DNA of 64,000 nt from an uncultured Lachnospiraceae bacterium (GTDB lineage: Bacteria; Bacillota; Clostridia; Lachnospirales; Lachnospiraceae): contig CAJUSS010000003.1 of the NCBI GenBank assembly GCA_910588895.1, positions 1 through 64,000 of the forward strand, given 5' to 3'. Of the stretch, positions 25,586 through 34,608 are shown piece by piece (within the stretch, counting starts at the first letter, position 1; each line of letters starts with the position of its first letter). The notes beneath the pieces were generated by a model that saw nothing but the letters and a program-made list of their open reading frames with translations, ran no database searches and was not told where the DNA came from. The position numbers and the translations under genes are program-made.

Positions 25586-26980
25586 ATGAAAAACCAAACG
25601 AAACAAGGTGTATTGGAACGGGCCTTCCGCCTTTCCGAACGTCACACGGATGTGAAGACCGAGGTGATCGCCGGCATCACCACCTTCATGACCATGGCTT
25701 ATATCCTGGCGGTCAATCCCAACATCTTAAGTGCAGCAGGTATGGACCGGGGGGCTGTATTTACCGCCACCGCGCTGGCGTCTCTCGTGGCCACCCTTTT
25801 GATGGCCGGACTAGCTGACTATCCCTTCGTCCTGGCACCCGGTATGGGTCTGAACGTATATTTTGCCTACACGGTGGTCCTTCAGATGGGTTACTCCTGG
25901 GAGATGGCCCTGGCCGCCGTATTTGTAGAAGGCATCCTCTTCATCATCCTGTCTCTCACCAATGTGCGCGAAGCGATCTTCAACGCGATCCCCATGAACC
26001 TAAAGCATGCCGTATCCGCAGGCATCGGCCTGTTCATCGCTTTTATCGGCCTGCAAAATGCCAAGATCGTGGTGGACAGTGCCACTTTAGTCTCCTTTTA
26101 TCCCTTTAAGAGCAGCCTGGACGCCGGCACATTCCCCTCGGAGGGGATCACCGTGCTGCTGGCGCTGATCGGCATCCTGGTCACCGCCATCCTGCTGGTC
26201 AAGAACGTAAAAGGCGGCATCCTCTGGGGCATCCTGCTCACCTGGGTCCTGGGGATCGTCTGCGAGCTGACCGGGCTGTATGTGCCGGATGCAGAGCTTG
26301 GGATGTCCAGCGTGCTCCCAGACTTTTCCACAGGCCTTGGCGTACCCAGCATGGCTCCCACCTTCCTCAAGCTGGATTTCAGCAGCCTTATGTCCTTTAA
26401 CTTTATCACGGTCATGCTCGCTTTCCTTTTTGTGGACATGTTCGACACCTTAGGGACCTTGATCGGCGTGGCTTCCAAGGCAGACATGCTGGATAAGGAC
26501 GGAAAGCTGCCTAAGATCCGCAGCGCCCTTCTGGCGGATGCGGTGGGCACCTCCGTGGGCGCTGTGTTCGGTACATCCACTACCACCACCTTTGTGGAGA
26601 GCGCCTCCGGCGTGGCGGCAGGCGGACGGACCGGCCTGACGGCAGTGGTATCCGCCCTTCTCTTTGGGCTTTCCCTGTTCCTCTCCCCGATCTTCCTGGC
26701 GATCCCGTCCTTTGCCACCGCACCGGCTCTGATCATGGTGGGATTTTTGATGGTGACCTCGATCTTAAAGGTGGATCTCCATGACTACACCGAGGCGATC
26801 CCCGCCTACATCTGCCTGATCGCCATGCCCTTCATGTACAGCATCTCCGAAGGCATCGCCATGGGCGTCATCTCCTATGTGGTCATCCACCTGGCCTCCG
26901 GGAAAGCGAAGGATAAGAAGATCAGCCTGCTGATGTATATCCTTGCCGTGCTGTTTGTACTGAAATATGTGTTCTTATAA
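25586..26980 (+). CDS. AzgA/PbuG-type purine permease (NCS2)
   Basis: 464 residues with 12-14 membrane segments. TEVIAGITTFMTMAYILAVNP and APGMGLNVYFAY are signatures of the AzgA-like branch of NCS2 carriers, which take up adenine, guanine or hypoxanthine by proton symport. VDMFDTLGTLIGVA and the TSTTTTFVESASGVAAGGRTG region form the substrate-site segments. The start ATG 25586 has AAGGAGG seven bases upstream. The frame from 25451 includes the promoter and is rejected. It stands alone and is followed by a strong terminator. Confidence 0.93.
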   Translation: MKNQTKQGVLERAFRLSERHTDVKTEVIAGITTFMTMAYILAVNPNILSAAGMDRGAVFTATALASLVATLLMAGLADYPFVLAPGMGLNVYFAYTVVLQMGYSWEMALAAVFVEGILFIILSLTNVREAIFNAIPMNLKHAVSAGIGLFIAFIGLQNAKIVVDSATLVSFYPFKSSLDAGTFPSEGITVLLALIGILVTAILLVKNVKGGILWGILLTWVLGIVCELTGLYVPDAELGMSSVLPDFSTGLGVPSMAPTFLKLDFSSLMSFNFITVMLAFLFVDMFDTLGTLIGVASKADMLDKDGKLPKIRSALLADAVGTSVGAVFGTSTTTTFVESASGVAAGGRTGLTAVVSALLFGLSLFLSPIFLAIPSFATAPALIMVGFLMVTSILKVDLHDYTEAIPAYICLIAMPFMYSISEGIAMGVISYVVIHLASGKAKDKKISLLMYILAVLFVLKYVFL

Positions 26981-27008
26981 GCTCTGCACCTCAGACATGG
27001 GCAAAGAT

Positions 27009-27054
27009 AGAGATGGGGCCGGCACAAGATCTTGTGCCGGCCCCATCTCTTTGT
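27009..27054. terminator. long perfect palindromic terminator
   Basis: Positions 27009-27050 form a 42-base perfect palindrome centred on AGATCT, followed by TTTG. It ends the permease transcript and lies between convergent genes. Confidence 0.85.
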
Positions 27055-27130
27055 CATCTGCAGACCGCCGATGTACCTGGCCCTGCCAGGATCGTCATCC
27101 TTTACACTGCCGTGCGCATGGATGCCGGAT

Positions 27131-27874
27131 CTAAGAAGTCACCCAGGCCCCATCAGCCCCTACATAATAGCCATCTACATAGGTGTTCGCCGCCATCGCG
27201 CCTCTGGTGCCGTCCGATACCGGATTCAGATAATACCATTTTCCGTTGATCTGCTGCCAGCCGGTCAGCATCTTGCCGCTGGCATCACAGTAGAACCATG
27301 CATTGTACGAGGGGTCTAGTATCCAGCCTGTCCGCATCTTCCCTTCGTTGCTCCCGCTGGATGGATCCAGATAATACCACTCGCCGCCGGCCGACTTCCA
27401 TCCGGTCTCCATGACCCCCTTCCTGCCATCTGAGACAGGATGGAAATAATACCAGTCATTTCCGATCTGCCGCCAGTCCGCCACCATCATGCCATTTTCA
27501 TTTAAGTAGAACCAGGCATCATAGGAGGGATCCTTTATCCAGCCGATCCGCATCTTTCCCTCTCCGCTGTCCCTGGCCGGATCGAAATAATACCACTGGC
27601 CGTTGATCTGCCGCCAGCCGGTCACCATATGGCCCTGGGAGTCAAAGTAATAGAGCTGGCCGTTGATATAGCCCCAGCTATTCGCCGCATACTCACTGGA
27701 ATCCTTTTTAAACTTCCATTTCACATCATCTGCGATCCATCTGCCATGCATCCTCACACCACTGGCAAAGTTGCTGAGATAGTCATCCCCGCCTGCCGCG
27801 ATCAGTACGTTCACTGCTGCAAGGACCGCCACCGCGATCACTGCGATCTTCCATTTTGTCCTTTTCCCGTTCAT
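27131..27874 (-). CDS. cell-wall-binding repeat protein, membrane anchored
   Basis: 247 residues. An N-terminal hydrophobic segment (about 10-28) without a clear cleavage site is followed by about 8 choline-binding-like repeats (VTGWRQINGQWYYFD, IGWIKDPSYDAWFYLNENG and variants). No catalytic domain is seen. The longer units alternate with standard ones. Its role is probably attachment to wall polymer. The start has GGAGG eight bases upstream. It uses the same repeat type as the lysozyme at 4462-6222. Confidence 0.85.
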   Translation of the reverse strand: MNGKRTKWKIAVIAVAVLAAVNVLIAAGGDDYLSNFASGVRMHGRWIADDVKWKFKKDSSEYAANSWGYINGQLYYFDSQGHMVTGWRQINGQWYYFDPARDSGEGKMRIGWIKDPSYDAWFYLNENGMMVADWRQIGNDWYYFHPVSDGRKGVMETGWKSAGGEWYYLDPSSGSNEGKMRTGWILDPSYNAWFYCDASGKMLTGWQQINGKWYYLNPVSDGTRGAMAANTYVDGYYVGADGAWVTS

Positions 27875-27968
27875 CGTTAACGCCTCCGTCTTTCTATCCA
27901 GATATAGGCTATCTTAGCAGATATTGTTAACAGATGTGCGACTTTTTTCTTACAGATCTCTGACATTT

Positions 27969-28703
27969 TTATAGAGCTTGTGTATATCGGCAGGACGGGA
28001 AACTCCCACAGCCTAAAAAGGGACCATATCTCCCATTTCTCCTTACCAGCTCTTTGCCGCATCTGGGACACTGACCGGCGCTCTTTCCGGAGCGCACAGA
28101 ACCGACTGTTGCAGGAACTGCAGGTGGGGCCGCCGCACCTGCCTCTGCAGATACCTCTGCCATCTGCTTCCCCATCTCTGCATAGCACTTTTCGTTCATC
28201 ATACAGTCGTTCAAAGCCCGATGGGCGCCTTCTGTGCTGATGTAAAAATGCGCCGCCAGATCGGTAAGGCGATGACGGCGGAGCCGGGGCAGGCAGGCTC
28301 TGGCCATGGGCAGGGTGTCGATATAGTCATTGGGCAGAGCCTTTCCCATCCCCGCACAAATGGCCTGGTACAGGAATTTCATATCGAAGCAGTGGATGTT
28401 ATGGCCCACCAGCACCGCAGGACCGATAAAGGCCAGGAACTGCTCCATGGCTTTCTCCATTGTCGGCGCTCCTGCCACCATCTCGTCAGTGATCCCGTTG
28501 ACCTTGGACGCTGCCCTGGGGATCGGTCGTCCCGGATCCACTAGTGTGGAAAACGTGCCGCACACCTCTCCCTTCTCCACCTTCACCGCCGATATCTCGA
28601 TGATCTGGTCCTCCAGCGGGTTCAAGCCCGTGGTCTCTAAGTCAAATACCACATGATCCGGCACATAGCCGGTCAACTGTCTTCCCCTTTTTTCCCTTGC
28701 CAT
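27969..28703 (-). CDS. DEDDh 3'-5' exonuclease with C-terminal topoisomerase zinc ribbon
   Basis: 244 residues. The exonuclease domain (about 10-180) is of the PolC/DnaQ epsilon type, with DLETTG (D21, E23), [11 protein letters not shown] and HRALNDC as the ExoI-III motifs. After an Ala/Val linker, residues about 210-242 form a zf-C4 topoisomerase ribbon: [21 protein letters not shown], then CRYT. Topoisomerase ribbons bind single-stranded DNA, so the ribbon may guide the exonuclease to it. The start ATG 28703 has GGAGG five bases upstream. It lies downstream of clpA on the same strand. Confidence 0.88.
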   Translation of the reverse strand: MAREKRGRQLTGYVPDHVVFDLETTGLNPLEDQIIEISAVKVEKGEVCGTFSTLVDPGRPIPRAASKVNGITDEMVAGAPTMEKAMEQFLAFIGPAVLVGHNIHCFDMKFLYQAICAGMGKALPNDYIDTLPMARACLPRLRRHRLTDLAAHFYISTEGAHRALNDCMMNEKCYAEMGKQMAEVSAEAGAAAPPAVPATVGSVRSGKSAGQCPRCGKELVRRNGRYGPFLGCGSFPSCRYTQAL

Positions 28704-28856
28704 CTTTTCCTCCGTATCTCGTTCTATCTCTTTTCCCGATCCCGGTCTGTATCTCTCCCATGGATCCCATCGAGCCTTTCCCCATGCGTTACGGCTCACA
28801 CCCACCTCCGTTCAGCCGCGATAACAGCCCTTTTCCCGCAGGATCAGGCTCCTCTC

Positions 28857-31148
28857 TCACAGCAGCGCCAGCTTTCCGTCCTGCACCTTAAGCCGACAGT
28901 TCCCTCCCTTTTTCAGCCTTCCAAAGAGCAGTAGCTCCACCAAAAGGGGCTTTACCTCCCCGGAGATCACCCGGTCGATCTCCCTTGCGCCGTACTCTTG
29001 GGTGATCCCGGCTTTACACACATACGCCTTTGCCTCCGGCGATACAGAAAACTCTACCTGCCGCCCGGCCAGCTTATCCGCCAGCTCCGAAAGCTTTTTC
29101 TCCGTGATCTTCAGAGCCATCTCCTCGTCCATGCTGTTAAAGAACACGATCCGGCTCAGACGGTTGCGAAATTCCGGCTGAAAGGTCTTATCCACAGCCT
29201 CGGCCAATGCGCTCCTATCCGCCTTTCCGCTGCCGAATCCGATCCGGCTCTTCCCCACCTGTCTGGCCCCCGCATTGGAGGTCATGATCAGGATGATGTT
29301 GCGAAAGTCTGCCTGCCGTCCCTGGTTATCCGTCAGGGTCCCGTGGTCCATCACCTGCAAAAGCACATTGAAGATATCCGGATGGGCCTTCTCGATCTCA
29401 TCCAACAGCAGGACCCCATGGGGACTCCGGCGGACCTTCTCTGTCAGCAGGCCGCCCTCCTCATAGCCCACATAACCGGCCGGAGCTCCGATCAGCTTAG
29501 CCACCGCATGCTTTTCTGCGTACTCGCTCATGTCGAACCGGATAAAGGAGATCCCCAGCTCCGATGCCAGCACCTTGGCCAGCTCCGTCTTCCCTACGCC
29601 TGTAGCGCCCACGAACAGGAAGCTGGCGATCGGCTTGTCCTCATCGTTCAAGCCAGCCCTAGAAAACTTCACCGCGTTGCACACCTCTCCTATCGCCATG
29701 TCCTGGCCGAAGAGCTTAGCCTTCAGCTGTCCGTCCAAAAGAGCCAGCTTCTCCACATCCCCCTTTTCCACGGTCTGCAGCGGGATGCTGCAGGTCTGGG
29801 AGAGCACCTTCTCGATCAGCCTCTTATCCACCCTCTGGCTCTTCTGTTTTAAGGGGTGGAGATGACGGTACGCCCCCGCCTCATCGATCAGATCGATGGC
29901 CTTATCCGGCAAAAAGCGCTCATTGACAAACCGGCTGCTCAGATCCACCGCGTACTCCAAGACCCCCTGTTTGTAGGTCACCTGGTGGAAGCGCTCATAG
30001 CCCGGCTGCAGGCCCTTTAGGATCTTCACCGCCTCCTCCTTTGAGGGTTCCTTGATATCTACGTTCCCGAATCGGCGCACCAGGCTTTTACTGCCGGAAA
30101 AATGCTTTTTATACTCTTCATAGGTGGTGGCACCGATAAAACGGATATGCCCGGCCGCCAGATAAGGCTTTAGGAGATTTGCCGCATCCAGGCTGCCGCC
30201 GTTCACAGCCCCTGCCCCCACGATATTGTGGATCTCATCCATATATAGGATCGGTTTTTCCTCCTTGGAAAGTCCGTCCATGATCTTTTTGAATCTTTTC
30301 TCAAAGTCGCCGCGGTACTGGGTACCGGCCAGGAGCCCGCCCAGATCCAGCGCGTAGATCCTGGCTCCTAAAAGGGGCTGCGGCGCGCGCTCCTCCACGA
30401 TCCGTCTGGCCAGCCCGTAGGCCAGAGCGGTTTTCCCTACCCCCGGCTCCCCGATGTGGAGCACGTTGTTCTTATCCTTCCGGCACAGGATCTGGATCGT
30501 CCTCTCCAGCTCCTCCTCCCGGCCGATCAGCGGGTTCTGGCTCATACAGGTGGCGTTCATGTCCTCCAGATAGCTTTTCCAGCGTTTCCCTCTGGTCTGG
30601 CTGTCCGCCCCGTCCTGCTGCCCTTCCCTATCCTCAAGTCCTTCCTCGTCCTCCAGTCCTTCCCCGTCCTCCAGTCCTTCTCCGTCCGCATGGACATCAT
30701 CCGGACCGTCCGGTCTTTCCCTGGCGATGCTGGCTCGTGACAGCTCTCCTAAAAGCTCCACCGTATCCACGCCCTGGACTGCCAGATAATATACGCCAAA
30801 GCTGTCCTCCAGTTCCAAAAGCGCGGCCAGGAGATGGTTCACATCTACCTGGGACCGGCTGCTGACCTGCGCCTGCCCTTCGGCCATGCGCAGCACCCGC
30901 TCCGTGTCCGCCGTCAGTCTGGCTCCCGGCCCTTCGCCCACGTCCCCGGCCTGCTCCTTGATAAAGCGGAGGAGATCCGCCCGAAGCTTCTCGACATCTC
31001 CTCCGCCCTCTTCATATCCCTCTGCAAAATCCTCGTCATAGGTCAATCCATATAGCATATGCTCCGGCATAAAATAGCGGTGCCTCTCCTTTCTCGCCAG
31101 CCCCACTGCCCTCTCCATCACCTTCTGCATGCTCCTGCTGAACTCCAT
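28857..31148 (-). CDS. clpA: ATP-dependent Clp protease ATP-binding subunit
   Basis: 763 residues. An N-terminal Clp_N repeat domain (1-140) is followed by two AAA+ modules with Walker A GEPGVGKT (233-240) and GATGVGKT (near 505). The C-terminal ClpP-docking IGF-like loop appears as RIGFGSGKA. ClpA unfolds N-degron substrates brought by ClpS and feeds them to ClpP. Between the N domain and D1, residues 145-187 are an expanded Asp/Glu/Gly repeat linker (GEGLED units). The start has GGAGGG six bases upstream. clpS is 1 kb away on the same strand with thrH between on the other strand. Confidence 0.93.
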   Translation of the reverse strand: MEFSRSMQKVMERAVGLARKERHRYFMPEHMLYGLTYDEDFAEGYEEGGGDVEKLRADLLRFIKEQAGDVGEGPGARLTADTERVLRMAEGQAQVSSRSQVDVNHLLAALLELEDSFGVYYLAVQGVDTVELLGELSRASIARERPDGPDDVHADGEGLEDGEGLEDEEGLEDREGQQDGADSQTRGKRWKSYLEDMNATCMSQNPLIGREEELERTIQILCRKDKNNVLHIGEPGVGKTALAYGLARRIVEERAPQPLLGARIYALDLGGLLAGTQYRGDFEKRFKKIMDGLSKEEKPILYMDEIHNIVGAGAVNGGSLDAANLLKPYLAAGHIRFIGATTYEEYKKHFSGSKSLVRRFGNVDIKEPSKEEAVKILKGLQPGYERFHQVTYKQGVLEYAVDLSSRFVNERFLPDKAIDLIDEAGAYRHLHPLKQKSQRVDKRLIEKVLSQTCSIPLQTVEKGDVEKLALLDGQLKAKLFGQDMAIGEVCNAVKFSRAGLNDEDKPIASFLFVGATGVGKTELAKVLASELGISFIRFDMSEYAEKHAVAKLIGAPAGYVGYEEGGLLTEKVRRSPHGVLLLDEIEKAHPDIFNVLLQVMDHGTLTDNQGRQADFRNIILIMTSNAGARQVGKSRIGFGSGKADRSALAEAVDKTFQPEFRNRLSRIVFFNSMDEEMALKITEKKLSELADKLAGRQVEFSVSPEAKAYVCKAGITQEYGAREIDRVISGEVKPLLVELLLFGRLKKGGNCRLKVQDGKLALL

Positions 31149-31279
31149 ATCGATCCCTCCGCGGAGGCTTGCTCATCGCCTCTGCTCTTTTTTGTATCTC
31201 AACATCCGGCCATGGCCTCTGCCTGATGCACTTCCCCGGTCATGGAAATGACCTCCTTGTGATCTTGTGTCACGCTCTC

Positions 31280-31308
31280 ATTTTATCACAACAGGCCATA
31301 CAGCGCAA
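31280..31308 (-). promoter_or_regulatory. clpA promoter
   Basis: On the minus strand TTGCGC (31303-31308), a 17-base spacer and TAAAAT (31280-31285), about 130 bases upstream of clpA. A 7-base inverted pair TTGTGAT (31257-31263) / ATCACAA (31285-31291) surrounds the start region and could be an operator. Confidence 0.65.
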
Positions 31309-31342
31309 CCGCTCACTTTATGTATACCAACTGTAGAATGCA

Positions 31343-31371
31343 TTGACATCGCCCCCATTTCTCTATACAAT
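31343..31371 (+). promoter_or_regulatory. thrH promoter
   Basis: TTGACA (31343-31348), a 17-base spacer and TACAAT (31366-31371), about 60 bases upstream of the start codon. Divergent from the clpA promoter. Confidence 0.75.
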
Positions 31372-31432
31372 GATAACAGCATCTGACGATACTTAATCTG
31401 CACGATGTATCTTACAAATGGAGGGATGTCCT

Positions 31433-32035
31433 ATGTATATCACCTGTTTAGATCTAGAAGGCGTGTTAGTCCCCGAGATCTGGATCGCTTTTGCCGAGGC
31501 CAGCCATATCCCGGAATTAAAGCGGACCACCCGGGATGAGCCGGATTATGAGAAACTGATGAACTGGAGGATCGGCATCTTAAAGGAGCATCACTTAGGC
31601 TTAAAGGAGATCCAGGAGACCATCGCCACCATCGATCCCCTTCCCGGGGCCAAAGCATTCTTAGATGAGTTGCGCTCCATCACCCAGACGATCATCATCA
31701 GCGACACGTTCACCCAGTTCGCTACCCCGCTGATGAAAAAGCTGGGCTGGCCCACGATCTTCTGTAATTCCCTGGAGGTGGCGCCGGACGGCGAGATCAC
31801 CGGCTTTAAGATGCGGATCGAAAACTCCAAGCTGACCACCGTAAAGGCGCTCCAGTCCATCGGTTACGACACCATCGCCAGCGGGGACAGCTACAACGAT
31901 CTGGGGATGATCTTGGCCAGCAAGGCCGGCTTTTTGTTCCGCAGCACCGAACAGATCAAAGCCGATCATCCAGATCTCCCTGCTTTTGAGTCCTATGATG
32001 CGCTCTTGGACGCGATCAAAAAAGCCATGGTATAA
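31433..32035 (+). CDS. thrH: HAD phosphatase, ThrH-type (phosphoserine phosphatase/homoserine phosphotransferase)
   Basis: 200 residues. HAD motif I is CLDLEGVLVPE (D7 nucleophile, E9), motif II is IISDTFTQF, and the late GDSYNDLGML-type motif is ASGDSYNDLGMI. ThrH has phosphoserine as substrate and can move the phosphate to homoserine, bridging serine and threonine synthesis. Length and start fit the family. The start ATG 31433 has GGAGG eight bases upstream. The ATG at 31418 is rejected because it precedes that site. Monocistronic. Confidence 0.9.
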   Translation: MYITCLDLEGVLVPEIWIAFAEASHIPELKRTTRDEPDYEKLMNWRIGILKEHHLGLKEIQETIATIDPLPGAKAFLDELRSITQTIIISDTFTQFATPLMKKLGWPTIFCNSLEVAPDGEITGFKMRIENSKLTTVKALQSIGYDTIASGDSYNDLGMILASKAGFLFRSTEQIKADHPDLPAFESYDALLDAIKKAMV

Positions 32036-32129
32036 GAGCGGCAAAAATACATATAGGAGCGCAAAAGAGCCGGGGCTATCCTGGAGCTCCTGCCTACAGG
32101 CAGGGCTCCGATAGTCCCGGCATGATGCT

Positions 32130-32429
32130 CTACTGGCACACCGCTTCCACCTTCAGCGGATACCCTTCTTCCCTGGCCCACTGGACAGCCTCCGCAGCCT
32201 TGGTCTGGGCGATATCCTTTGTATACACGCCAGCCACCGCGTAGCTCCCCTTGTGGATGCTCAGCATCAGCGCCACCGCGCTCTCCTCGTCCTTATCGAA
32301 GATCTGCATCAGCACCTCCACCACAAGATCCATGGGCGTATGGTCGTCATTATAGATCAGGACCTGATACTGTCTGGGTACCTTGATCTTCTCCCGTGTC
32401 TGTTCCCTTATACTCTCCTTGACCGCCAT
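32130..32429 (-). CDS. clpS: ClpS adaptor protein
   Basis: 99 residues. The core YQVLIYNDDHTPMDLVVEVL is diagnostic, with the N-degron pocket residues (NDD, the TPM loop) and the alpha/beta fold extending to YPLKVEAV. ClpS delivers proteins with bulky N-terminal residues to ClpA. The start ATG 32429 has AAGGGG upstream. The N-terminal 15 residues are the flexible arm that enters the ClpA pore. It is upstream of clpA on the same strand, separated by the opposite-strand thrH. Confidence 0.95.
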   Translation of the reverse strand: MAVKESIREQTREKIKVPRQYQVLIYNDDHTPMDLVVEVLMQIFDKDEESAVALMLSIHKGSYAVAGVYTKDIAQTKAAEAVQWAREEGYPLKVEAVCQ

Positions 32430-32529
32430 GACCGTTCCCCTTCTTTCTCTCTCGTGACTGTTCTCTCTCATGACTGTCCTGCTGGTCCGGACCAGCCCCT
32501 CTTACAACTCCTCGCCCTGTCTTTACCGG

Positions 32530-34224
32530 TCAGTTCTGGGTCCGCATCTCCAGCCCTCTCCATTTGAAATCCGGGATCACATCGTACCAGTGGTCGATCC
32601 CGATCAGCTCTTTGGCGAACTGGGTCACCTCCAGGGTCTTGGATCCTTTATCGATATAGCGGTACACATCATAGCTCTTCTTCATCCGGGTGGCACTGAT
32701 CCGGTCCATCCGGTCCATATTGCACTCATACAGGCCGAAGCTGGCGGAAAGCTTTGCCTCCGAGGGCGCGTCCACCTGGCGGCTCATGATAAAGGCGTCG
32801 ATATAAGGGTTGCTGTCAGCGATATAGTAAGCATAGGCGATCGCCGCCGCCTGCAGCTCCTCGCATTTTCCCCTGGTGGCGCTGGTGGAGGTATAGCCCT
32901 GCTCCGAGAGGATCACATGGCGCACCTGCCCTGCGGCGTTCAAAAGCTCCGGCTTCTGGAGAAAGTCCGTCAGCACCGAGAGGTTCGCGATGTTCACGAT
33001 CGGCGAATCCTCGGACTGGGTCACCAGCCCTGTGGCATGATCGTCCCAGAACTCCGGCTCCGTCAGCGGCACCGAATAGGGATGATAGGCCAGGTTCCAG
33101 TCGATCTGGCCCCCTGCCCGCACATTGGCATTGAACCTCTCGATAAAATCCTTCGCGTTGTACTTGGTCGTACCGTTGGCATTGTAATTCCAATGATAGT
33201 CGGTGGAAAAATAGACCCGGTCATTGGCGCTGGTGCTCCTGATCGCTGTATAGAACACCCGGAAGGCCCGCTCATACTCCCTCACATACTGCTCCAGATC
33301 CATGGGGCCGATATAGTTCCACTCGTCCTGGTTGTTCAGCTCATTGCCGATGATCCAGTTGGAGATCTTGCCGTTGGCCGTCCCGTTATAATGCTCCGCT
33401 AAAAAGGAGGCGATCGCCTTGATATCCTCAAACCCGGCCTGTGTGGAGGCATTGAACATATAATACGCCGCTCCTGCCGTCTGCTGGGTGCCTGGATGGT
33501 AAAGGTCCGGCGTGGCATCGTTCCAGCTGTTCAAGATCACCGCCGTCACCAGAAGGTCTTTGGCGGACATGCTCCGTATCACCTTGTCGTACTCATCCAT
33601 CAAGGTCTTGTTAAAATGATAGGTCTTCCCTTCATACACATAATCGATCCCTTCCCCTAAGATCGCCTGGAAGGGGATGTTCACGATCACATGCTTTACC
33701 CCAAGCGTAAAGGCATCATCCAGCATGGAGGTCTCGATCAAAAGCCCTTTCTTCGTCAAGGGCGTTTTAAACTCCTTCTGGTTTTTTGCCACTGCCTCCG
33801 GGTTCGTGATATAGGAGGGATGGCTGACCGCCACATACTTCTCCCCATCCCACACCGCCACCACAAACTTCGAATACAAGCGGCTGGCAGATGTGCCTAA
33901 GCCTAACGGGACCGTGAACGAGGCCGACGCCCCCTTAGGCGCTGTTGCTATGTGATCCGTCCTGGCGCCGATGCCGTCCTCATAGGGCTGCAGCTCGAAC
34001 AAGTAAAACTGTCCATCCGGCCCGGAGACCGCCCCGGCGTTCGCCGCCTCTATCCGCACATCGCTCCCGTCGATCCGGCAGGACGTGACCGTCACCTGCT
34101 CCGTCGGCACCTCAGCCCCATGGACTGTCCGTGCCCCTAAGTTCAATGCCATCAGAAGGACCGCCAGGACGATCCAAAAAAACGCGCCCAGCTTGGCCCT
34201 CCACTTTTTCATAAAACGCTCCAT
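32530..34224 (-). CDS. DUF5722 protein, putative secreted glycoside hydrolase
   Basis: 564 residues. A signal or anchor segment (about 10-33) is followed by a small N-terminal beta domain (about 40-150) and a TIM-barrel-like DUF5722 domain. Two glutamates stand where clan-A glycosidases have acid/base and nucleophile: WIIGNELNNQDEW and HVILSEQGYTS. Carbohydrate hydrolysis outside the cell is therefore plausible but unproven. The start ATG 34224 has GGAGG five bases upstream. ATG 34236 contains that ribosome site. Promoter TTGCTT-16-TATAAT lies at 34308-34335. Confidence 0.8.
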   Translation of the reverse strand: MERFMKKWRAKLGAFFWIVLAVLLMALNLGARTVHGAEVPTEQVTVTSCRIDGSDVRIEAANAGAVSGPDGQFYLFELQPYEDGIGARTDHIATAPKGASASFTVPLGLGTSASRLYSKFVVAVWDGEKYVAVSHPSYITNPEAVAKNQKEFKTPLTKKGLLIETSMLDDAFTLGVKHVIVNIPFQAILGEGIDYVYEGKTYHFNKTLMDEYDKVIRSMSAKDLLVTAVILNSWNDATPDLYHPGTQQTAGAAYYMFNASTQAGFEDIKAIASFLAEHYNGTANGKISNWIIGNELNNQDEWNYIGPMDLEQYVREYERAFRVFYTAIRSTSANDRVYFSTDYHWNYNANGTTKYNAKDFIERFNANVRAGGQIDWNLAYHPYSVPLTEPEFWDDHATGLVTQSEDSPIVNIANLSVLTDFLQKPELLNAAGQVRHVILSEQGYTSTSATRGKCEELQAAAIAYAYYIADSNPYIDAFIMSRQVDAPSEAKLSASFGLYECNMDRMDRISATRMKKSYDVYRYIDKGSKTLEVTQFAKELIGIDHWYDVIPDFKWRGLEMRTQN

Positions 34225-34307
34225 ACGTTCCTCCATTCCATGTGCATGCTTTCTCTTAGCGCTCTCTTAAAGAGTAGTATTCCCCTAAAAAACGGTTGGC
34301 TATCCAT

Positions 34308-34335
34308 ATTATAAGGATCCTGGAGAAAAAAGCAA
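34308..34335 (-). promoter_or_regulatory. promoter of the DUF5722 gene
   Basis: On the minus strand TTGCTT (34330-34335), 16 bases, TATAAT (34308-34313), about 80 bases upstream of the start. Confidence 0.6.
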
Positions 34336-34400
34336 GGGCCATTCCCCTTACTTTGTCTTACGGTTTCCTTAACGGGCCGCCAAAATTTTTATTTTTATGA

Positions 34401-34429
34401 TTTACAAACCAGAACCTTTATGCTATACT
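34401..34429 (+). promoter_or_regulatory. tRNA-Ala promoter
   Basis: TTTACA (34401-34406), a 17-base spacer, TATACT (34424-34429), ten bases before the tRNA. Confidence 0.8.
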
Positions 34430-34439
34430 ATAGTCGTTC

Positions 34440-34512
34440 GGGGCATTAGCGCAGCTGGGAGCGCGCCACACTGGCAGTGTGGAGGCCGTGGGTTCGAATC
34501 CCATATGCTCCA
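34440..34512 (+). tRNA. tRNA-Ala (anticodon GGC)
   Basis: The acceptor GGGGCAT pairs with ATGCTCC, including the G3-U70 pair that identifies alanine tRNAs. The anticodon loop is CTGGCAG with anticodon GGC, and the T arm has GGGTTCGAATCCC. A73 is at 34512 and CCA is not encoded. Confidence 0.97.
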
Positions 34513-34518
34513 GAGTGG

Positions 34519-34545
34519 ACCCCTGTCTTGACAGGGGTTTTTCTT
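34519..34545 (+). terminator. terminator after tRNA-Ala
   Basis: ACCCCTGTC pairs with GACAGGGGT and is followed by TTTTCTTTT, directly behind the tRNA. Confidence 0.9.
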
Positions 34546-34608
34546 TTACCATCTAGCATTTATCCACTATCTTCGAGGCTATGAGTTTAAACAAAGGGGG
34601 ACAAATCT

